Shown here in pieces: positions 12,401 to 21,400 of a stretch of DNA of 22,634 nucleotides. Below the pieces are notes generated by a model. That model saw only the letters and a list, made by a program, of their open reading frames with translations. It had not been told where the DNA came from and searched no databases. This DNA is from SYIM01 sp041182885. GTDB taxonomy: Bacteria; Pseudomonadota; Gammaproteobacteria; Burkholderiales; Burkholderiaceae_E. Numbering within the stretch: the first letter of the stretch is position 1; every line of letters starts with the position of its first letter. The DNA is taken from positions 1 to 22,634 of the forward strand of contig JBMSQB010000075.1 in the NCBI GenBank assembly GCA_049423065.1, written 5' to 3'. Both the position numbers and the translations under genes were made by a program.

Positions 12401-15400
12401 GATTGTCGAGTGCGAGACCGATAGCCGCCTCATCTTTACCGGTTGCGATACGGGCATCGACATCCGATCCGCTGATCGCAAGAACATTCGCCAACACCGT
12501 TCTCGCCGCGCCGCCTTGCGCCACGTCGGTCACCGAGGTCGTTGCAGCCGCCACGCCCGAGGCGCTGGGCGCAAGCACCTTGAGAGGCGCCAGATCCAGA
12601 CCAGCCAGTTGGCCCGAGAAGCTCACATCAAATTGGCTGCGCGCAGCCTGCGTAACGAAGTAATACGCCTCGGCAGGCATGGTCACACCCAGCTCGAACG
12701 CACCCTCAGGTCCGGAGGTGGTGGCCTCGAACTTCGCGAACGCCCCCTCCACCTGGATCGTGGCGCGGGCACCCGGTGCGGCAGCAAGCGCGGCCTTGAG
12801 CTTGTTGGCAACGTTATTCGCCACCCGATAGCGAGACGCCAGTTCACCCTCGACACCGCCCGATACGCTGAAGTCTTCAGCGACCAGCGTGTAGCGAACC
12901 GGTGCATCGGCAATGCCCGAGAGCGTGATGACATCGCCAACCGCAAACGGGCCGTCGAGCAGCAACAACTCGCGCTGCGGCAGACTCCCCTGGGCAAGCG
13001 CTCTCTGGGAGAGTTGAGTGATGGTCGCCGAGGCGAGCGGCGCCCCCGGCGCAACCGAGAACGTGAAGCTGCCCGCCGTTCCCGGTTTCAAGGCCGTCAG
13101 CGTGATGATGTCGGCGTCACCTTCGGCAAACACGCGCCGGTCCTGCGCACCATTGATGAGGTCGCGCAGCTTTGCTGCGATATTGAGGCGGATCTGCCGC
13201 TGCAGGGCAGCCTCCGATAGCGACCCGGTCTGACTGGACAGATCGTCCGGGCTCACCGTGTAGGTAAGGCCTTTGCCCGCCAGGCCGCGCAGCGTGATCT
13301 GATCGCCCAGACGCCATTGACCCGAAAGCTGCAGCGCCTCGGCCTGCAAGGTGCTGTCGGCCAGCGCTTGAACGGTGACCCTGCCATCGCCGCCGAGCGC
13401 CGCATTCAGCCGATCTTCGATCGTCTGAGCATCGGCATCTCGAGCAAGATCAGAGGTGGTGTAGGTCTTGCCGTCGATTGCAATCTGCAGCCGATAGCCG
13501 CTTGCCTGGCTGGCCCCCAGGGCCGGCGCAAGCCGTGAGCTCGCCAGCACAGACAGGCGCTGAATCTCGTCGGACGATTCGTTGAGGTTCAGCGTGCGGG
13601 TGCTCTGGGAAAAACTGATCGTGCCGCTGACCGACAGCAGGTCGCCGACCTCGGCCGTGACATCCCCTCTCAGCTGGAGCAGCTGCCCGAGCTGACCGTC
13701 CATGGTGAACTTGATCTCGCTGTCGGCCCCGGTCCGGACAGCGTAGGCGGGCCCGTCGCCCTCGCCCATGGCGAGGAAGTCGATCACCAGTTGATCCGCG
13801 AGGCTCGCCTGCGCCTGGCTCAGGCCGTGCACCTCGTTGACCTCGATACCGAACGCGTTGACCCCCAGGGTGAGCGACGGGATGCCGACAATATCGACCG
13901 CCCCCGCCTGAGCCTGCAGTGACAGCCAACTCACGCCATCCAGGCTCACGCCCGCAATCGTCTTTTGGCCCGCCTTGGCCTGGAACAGGCCGATTCCGAT
14001 GTCGACATCGGACATTGAAAAGCCGACGGCCTCGGTGTTGACACGCGTGTCGTTCGTATCGATCACGCCGTCGCCGTTGGCGTCGATGCGATAAGGGCCG
14101 TTCACCCCGGCAAAGGCGCTCACGTTGTTTGCACCGATTGCCATGGCATCGACGGCAATCTTGCTTCCGTCAGCGAGCGTCACCGTGCTGCTGTACTGCT
14201 CGAAGCTGGCCTCGCCATCGAGGTGCACATAATCACCCAGCTTGAGGGTGACGCCCGCATTCACGCTGATCTGCTCGTGACGCGCGCCATCAAGCGTGAG
14301 CTGGCGCGACTGCTCCGGCCCGGTGACTGCTCTGAAATCGAACGCAGCGAAGTCAATCACCCGGTCGGTGGCTGTATCGGCCTGATTGATACCGACGTTT
14401 ACATCGCGTACAGCGAGTGTGATGCCTTCGAATCCCACCACCTGAGCCGAACCCGCCTGCGCCTCCACCGCGATGCGCGTTGCCGCCTCGGCCGAGGGCA
14501 CCACCGAGACCTGATACAAACCGCTGCCCGAGGCCGCGGCGCTGACCGTCCGCCCGTCTTTACTGATCGTGACCGCGCGCCAATCGAGCCCCTTCGAACC
14601 CGTCACGACACGCCAGGTGAGACCCTCGTCCTGGGAGATGCGCAACTGCCCCCGCGCCCCGCCTGTGAACTCGACTCTGACCTTGTCGTCAACGGATCGA
14701 ACAATGTTCGAAGCAGCAGACAGCGCCACGACGGACAGCGTCTGCGGTGCGGGCGCGGGCAGGGTCTGCCAGGTGGCGCCACCATCGGCCGAGCGCACCA
14801 TGCTGCCGTCCTCAGCCGTCGCTTCAATGAGGAGACCGTCCGCCGTCTCGGACACCGTGACCGCGGTATAGGCCAGGTTGCTGGGCGCGGCGGTTTTCGT
14901 CCAGCTGAGCCCGTCATCGTCCGACAGGAAAATCGCGCCGGCTCCGAAATCGCTGCTGCCCTCTGCGACCGCCACGCGAACGCTGCCTGCTGCGGCCATG
15001 TCCCGCCATGCAAGCCGAGTCGACCCGACGACGCCGACGACGGGAGCGACGCGAACCACCTCACGCTCAACCGCCATCACCACCGCGAATTCCACGCCCG
15101 ACAGCTCGAATCCCATCGCCTGGTCACTGCCACGACCGATGCCTGCGAAGGCGTTCAGGTTGCTGCCGCCCACGGTGAGCACGTCATGACTCACGACGCC
15201 GCCGTCGTTCAGCGTGAGCTCGCGGGTCGAGGTCTCGAAGCCCAGGGTTCCGCCCACATGGAAGAAATCGCCCACCGAGATGTCGACTTTGCCGACCACG
15301 CGGACCAGCGGTCCACGATCACCCTCGATGTCGAGCGTACGTGAGGTCCCCGTGCCGGTGATCACCTCAACCGGGTGCTTGGCAAAATCGACTACCCAGC

Positions 15401-18400
15401 CTGAAGGGTCCTGACCCGGCTCGAGCCCGTTGACCTGGTTGATCTCGACCAACAGGTCATTCGCCTTGACGGTCAAGGCGTCGGCGCCAACGAAGCCGAC
15501 CTCTGCCGCCGATACCTCAAGCCCCATCCAGCTCAGGGCGCCGCGCGTAGCCGTTTCCGGCGCGGTGTAGAGCGCCAGCGCGAAGCCCGCCTTAGTCAGG
15601 ACAAAGCCCTGCGCGTTGGCGTTGGGCGCATCGCCCGCGCCGATGACACCGTCCCCGTTGCTGTCGACATGGTAGGGCCCGCCCGTGCCAACAAACGCCG
15701 TCAGACCAGCGCCGCCCACCGTCAGCGTCTCAGCTTGCACTGTCGTGCCATTGGCGAGTGTCACCTGAGAAACGGAGGTCTCGAAACCCAGCGTGCCCCG
15801 GGCATACACCAGGTCGCCAAGGTTGAGATCGAAGGCACCCGAGGCCCGCAGCAATTCGCCCTTCTGGCCGGGCATCGTCAGGTCAAGCGTGGTTCGCGTA
15901 CCCGTTGCCACGGTCAACGGTCGCGCGGCGAAGTCGATCACCTGACGGTCGGCCAGGGCGGACGCCACGCCGTCTGCACGATTGATCTGCACCTCGATGT
16001 CCCGGCCCGTCGCCGTGACATTGGGCACACCGACCAGCGCTACTTCATCCAGCGATGCCTGCAACGCCACCCACTCGCGCTTGTCGTTCGGGTTCTTGCT
16101 GAAGAAGAGGCCCAGACCAAACTCGCCGCCCACCGCCGACAAGCCCATCGCATCGGGATTGATCGCGTCGCTGGTGTCCACCACGCCGTTGCCGTCGGTG
16201 TCGCTGCGATACGGCCCGCCGACCCCGACAAACACCTGCAGATTGGTGCCGCCAATGCTGAGCATGTCCGTGCTCGCCGTGGTGCCGTCGGCCAGCGTCA
16301 CGGTCGGGCTGGATTTCTCCACAGCCAGCATGCCGTCGACGTAGACGAATCCACCCAGGTCCACTTGCATGCCGCCGGAGGCGCGCACCATCTCGCCACG
16401 CTGGCCGTCGTGGGACAGGGCGATCGACTTGCCGGTTCCGGTGGTGATCTGAATGCGGCGATCATCTGGCGTGCTCGCCGTGCTGCGATTGGCGAAGTCG
16501 ATCACCGGCGCCGGCTGGGTATTCGCCTGAGGCGTCGCGCCTGGGGCGCTCGCGGCCACCGACCGCTGCCGTACCCGGTTGAACTCCAGCCCCAGATCAT
16601 GCACCTGCAGTTTGAGGTCGTCAGGCAGCCCCTGCATCACGTCCACGCCGCCAACCGACCCCGAGAGCGCCAGCCACTGCGTACCTTGATAGGTGCCCTT
16701 GCCATTGAAGATGCCCAGACCGAACTCGACATCTCGCACGCCCAGGCCGCGCGCGTTCGGATTGATCTCGCTGGCTTCGAATTTTCCGTTGTTATTGACG
16801 TCGCTGCCGTACGGCCCAAGCCCCACGAAGCCCGACAGACCGGTGCCTCCCAGGCTGAGCAACTCCGTCTGCGCCTTGGAACCATCTGCGAGCGTGACCT
16901 GCTGGGCCCGCCGCTCGAAGCCCACCGACCCTGCAAACTGAAAGAAGTCACCCAGGCGCACATCCATCGTGCCGCTCACGCGCAGCAGCTGCCCGCTGGT
17001 TCCGGGCATATCGAGCGTGAGCCGACGGTTGGTCCCGGTGATCACCTCGAAGGGGGCGGCGCCTGCCGTGAAATCGATGACCCGGGTATCAGCGTCCACC
17101 GTGGGCGACACGCCGTCCACCAGATTGAGATCCACCGCCACCTGGCGCGCTGCAATCGTGACATCCGGAATGCCGACGATCGCTACACTCCCTGCCGCGG
17201 CCTTGAGCGCGGTCCAGTTCAGTTCTGGATTGACCGCGCTGCCGCGTACGGGGCTCGCCAGCACCAGCCCCGCGCTGACGTTGTTCAACGCGAGGCCGAT
17301 CGACGCCGGGTTGACTTCAGATTCCGAATAGATGCCGTCGTCATTAAGGTCTCGCCAATACGGCCCATTGATGCCGGCGAATGCACGCAGCCCTTCGCCA
17401 CCGAAGCTGAGCGTATTCACGCGAACCTGGGTGCCATCGGCCAGCGTGACCTCGCGGATCACTTTTTCAAAGCCCAGATGACCTGCCAGCGCGAAGGAAT
17501 CGCCCACGTCGATTTCGAAGTGGCCCGATGCGCGAATCAGGGTTCCCTGGACGGCGCGGAAGTCGAGTGTTTTAGCCGCGTCAGGGCTGCCAATGGTCGC
17601 GCCAGTGGGGACCTGAAGCGGGGTGGCATGGTCGACCACCGACCGGTCGCTACCGATGTTGAGCTGCAGCGCCAGTTCGCCCGCGCGAATATCGACGAGC
17701 GGCAGACCAATCTGTTCGGCTGTCTTCGCGCTCGCCGACAGACTCAGCCACGCGCGCGGCGCGCCGCTCGCCACCGCGACAACCTCTTCATACAGCGCAA
17801 GGCCAACGTCCAGCCCGGTCAGCTCGAACCCGGCGGCCAGCGGATTGGTGGCCTCTTCAGTCAGATTTCCGTCATGGTCAGTATCGAGCCGGTAGGGCCC
17901 GCCCAGTCCCACAAAGGCATTTAGGTTGTGCCCGCCAATCAGCCATCGCGCGCTGTTCACAACCTCGCCCTTCGAGGTGGTGATGGTCTCCGGCGTCGTG
18001 CTCAGCACAAAGGTTCCGTCCACCGTCAGGAATTCGGACGCCTTGAGCGTCATGCCTGCGATGCGCGACTTGCCCCAGCCAAAGTAATGAGAGTTGAAGA
18101 GCGAGCCCAGCGCGGTCAAGGCGGCCTCATCGTGCGCAGCAATCGACAGCAGTTCAGCCCCAGGCCGCTCAACCGACCTGACTTCAATCACGCGGGTCGC
18201 ATCGCGCGGCGTGTCAAACACTTTCAGAAATTCGCTACCCGAAGCGAAACCAAACAGGCCCCCGCCCTCGTGGAAGTGGCCATCGATCGTGCCCGCCGAA
18301 AGCAGCTCGAAGCGATCACCAAGTTTCGGCACCACACCCGACGCAAGTTTCAAATCGAAGGCGCTGTTCGCAAGCAGGCGAAGCGTTCCCGAGACCTCGA

Positions 18401-21400
18401 GCCGGTCGTTCACCCCCACAGACTGCGCATGCAGTGCCAGGCGCTGACCCGCCGCGATCGTCTGATTGCCGGTGATGATGAGCTTGCCCGGACCACGCTC
18501 GCCCACCACGCCGCCCAGGCTGAAGGTGCCCGCAGCGTCCTGGCCGTTTTCATCAACAATCCTGATACCGCTCTGCGCGTTCACGACGACATCGCCGAGT
18601 GAACGCACATGGTCGGTCATGAGGAGCGGTTGATCGGCGGGCCTGACCAGATTGACCGACTGATCGGCCGTCAGGCGAATCAGCCCGTCAACGGCACTCA
18701 CCTGCCCTTCAATCGACAACACAGCCCGGCCGGTTTCGTTGGTCGCGCTCAGCTCAACGCCAGCACGACCCATCGCAATGATCCGCGCCGTCGGCGCCAC
18801 AGCAAGCGTGTTCCCCTGCACCGCAAGACTGATCTGGCCACGGTCGGTGCTCTGCAGGCCGAGGGTGTCATCGATTCGGCGAACCGTGACATCGCCCTTC
18901 GCCGTCAGGCGAAGGTTGCCGGCGGCTTGCGCGGAAAGCGTGGTGGTGACCAGATCGAGTGCGTTGGCGGAAACGCCTTGCGCGCTCACCAGACCCGCAC
19001 CCTGAACGCGCTCGCCAATGGCTTCGCTCGCAATGATGCGTATCGATCCCGCAATCAAATCGGCGTCATCGGTCCCGACCGAATCGGCATCCGTGACGGA
19101 ACCCGCCCGTGCGCGCAGTGTCATCACGCCGGTGCCCGCGTCGAGCCGGCGCAGGTCGATTCCCAACCCGGCATCGACGTCGATCATGCCTCCGACAGCA
19201 TCGAGCGCCGCGGTGCTCGCACTCGCCCCGAGCGCCTGAATCACCGAGCCTCGCAGAGACTGCAGCAACAACGCGCCCCCCTGGGTCGCAAGGGTTGCCC
19301 CCGCGGTCTGGGTGAGCCCACCGCGCCCAATCAGGGTCACCGCGCCGCCATTGGCGGAGAGCGCTCCCGCCACCGACAGTTCGCCGCGCGAGCGCAACAG
19401 AATCGCGCTGCCTTTGCCACTTGCAGCGAGGCCGCTACCCACGACCGACACGGTGCCCTGAGAATCGAGATAAATACCGCCCGAGGCGCTTGCCTGCAGC
19501 TGTGCGCTGTTCAGCAGCAGCGTCTGGCTCGGGCTCAACCCCAGACTCCCCCCCGCCGCAGCGACGCGCACACTTGCGGCCTGAAGATCGGCGCGTCCAC
19601 CCTGGGTCAGTCCCAGCACGCTTCCCGACTGCGTGGCAAGGCTGGCCGCACCCGACACCACCAGCGCGTTGAGCCCGAGGTTGCCCGCCAGCTCGTTCAG
19701 GTAGAGCGACCCGCCGACGCGGCCACCGACGCTGCTGCCAGCATTCCTCAGATCCACCTGGAAGGCGCGATCAGCGCGGCCCACCGTACCGCCCACCGTG
19801 TAGAACTGCAGTGCATCAGCGCGGACCCGACCGGCCGCGCCGGTCTCAATCCCACCCGTCGATTCCAGCGAGACCGTGCCCGCATCGATCTCACCGTTCA
19901 CGAGCAGCTGACCACCGCCCGCCTCGAGCATCACTTTCCCGCCATAACCATTCACCGCGCCCGCGAGCGTCATACCCGCCCCGGTGCGAAGGCGAATGCT
20001 GCCCGGCGTGCTGTCACTGCCCGCGCTCAGCGACCCCACCGTGAGCGCCTGGCCGGACAGATTGATGAGATCGATATCGGTGCCAGCCTGCAGCGTCAGT
20101 GTGTTAACGCCACCGAACAGCGACAGTCGGCCACGCACCGCGCCGCCTGCCTGCAGATTCAGGCTCGCAAGGCTGAGGGTGATGTCGCGCAGGGTGATGC
20201 TGCCGGTGGTGCGTATCTGCACGCTGCCGCTGTCCTGCACACCACGCCGCAGCAACCAGGCATCGTCGATCACCAGATCCGAGGTGAAGTTCAGGAAGCC
20301 AGTCGGCGCGGTCGCAAGCGTGCGAACCGTCAGGGTCTCGTTCGAGGCGATCGTGCCCAGCCGGATCCGCGCGCTGGCAGAGGCCTCACCCTGCACCGCC
20401 GCGAGGCTTACGCGGGTGGGTGCCCCGGTGTAGTGCAGTCGGTCGGCCGCACCCAGGTACGCATTCAGTGCCGCGGGTGTTCCGGTCATGGTGACGGTTT
20501 CACGCGACCCGTCCTGGGTGACCGATACCGTGACCCCGCTGAACACGCCCGCAGTGGCCTCGAGCAGACCTGGTCCCGCCTCGGTCCAGGTCAGCGTGGC
20601 ATCGCCGATTCCGCCCGCGCTGGTCAGCATATCGGCAGGCAGGGTGAGCGCCGTGCGGGCGCTCGTGGGCATCTCGAAGACCGTAGGAAGGTTCAGCCTC
20701 AGGCTGGGGGTTGTGGTGGGCAGGCTGGTAATCGAGATGCCCGCCCGCGCCATGGCCGTGCGGGCCGGTGTGTCGGCAGAAGTGAGCGTCCCGGTCAGCA
20801 CCGTCGATTGCGAGCCCTGGTAGAGCACCTTGCCCGGCGCCGAGAGGAAGGCATTGAGGGCCTGAGCGCTTCCCTTCATCGTGAGCGTCGAGGTATCAGA
20901 ACCCGAGACCTCGACACCGGACTGAATGACCCCGCTGATCTTGAAGAGCCCCGATTCCACCTTGAGAACCAGGGTCAGCGCACCGACCCCGCTCACGGTC
21001 GCATCGAGCATCGTGAGCGGAACCAGAAGATTGACGGGTAAGCGGTACGACTCCGGCAGCCGAAGCACCGGCGTGGATACCGGCGTGGCCGTATCGGAGA
21101 AGGCATTGAGGGTGATCGATACGGTGCCCGTGGTGACCACGCCGCTCGAACTTGCCCGCAGCGTGAGCGTGGTGGCCACGCCCGAGTTGAGCTTCACGTT
21201 GCCGGCTGCAGCGAGGTAACGATTGATATCCGCCACGCTTCCCTGCAGATGCAGCGCGCCGTTGTCGTCGCTGATCTGCAGTCCCGAGTCGGCCGGTGTG
21301 GTCCATGACAGCGTGCCGTGGGCAGCCGAAAGTTTCACGCTCACCGTGGAGGCTTCGCCCGTCAGCACCTGGCTCCCGAGAACCAGATCTGTGGTGGCCC

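Larger units (their letters stand above)
11220..18063 (-). repeat. about ten degenerate ~155-200-aa repeats (R1-R10)
   Basis: Residues about 1525-3805. The unit consensus is 'G.LLR.SG..D..LGDF....G.LGFE....VTLADG......L..GG..L.AFVG..GPY', an acidic loop, 'NP.A.GL.L....F.L.L', 'W..L.A....V..VG.P', '..L.VE.N' and 'VIDFA'. The conserved Trp codons lie at 17748 (R1), 17214 (R2), 16674 (R3), 16071 (R4), 15528 (R5), 13926 (R7), 12345 (R8) and 11880 (R9); R6 has Ala near 14473 and R10 Phe near 11364. Adjacent uninterrupted units are 155-201 residues apart. R6 is split by an Asp-box insert, and a small repeat block lies between R7 and R8. R8-R10 are the most diverged and lack the acidic loop. I recognise the unit as recurring in other giant bacterial proteins but know no family name. 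Confidence 0.8.

Noticed and set aside
14500..15060. Sialidase enzyme domain
   Set aside because: Only Asp boxes are visible. The arginine triad and catalytic Tyr/Glu of sialidases could not be recognised, so only the fold hint is reported.
11946..15344. Plus-strand frames at 11946-13220 and 14223-15344
   Set aside because: Both are in the same complementary register as above and face well-supported modules on the minus strand (Asp boxes, short repeat block).
15669..17924. Plus-strand open frame of 751 codons
   Set aside because: Same codon-aligned antisense register. It lies opposite the ~180-aa repeats with intact calcium loops. It shows repeated text only because the opposite strand is repetitive.
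18609..21041. Plus-strand open frame of 810 codons starting with ATG
   Set aside because: It is exactly codon-aligned with the minus-strand gene. In that register, plus-strand stops correspond to TTA, CTA and TCA sense codons, which this GC-rich gene hardly uses, so long antisense frames arise by chance. Its translation is rich in R, H, Q and D with no recognisable domain, whereas the opposite strand reads as clear beta-helix repeats.
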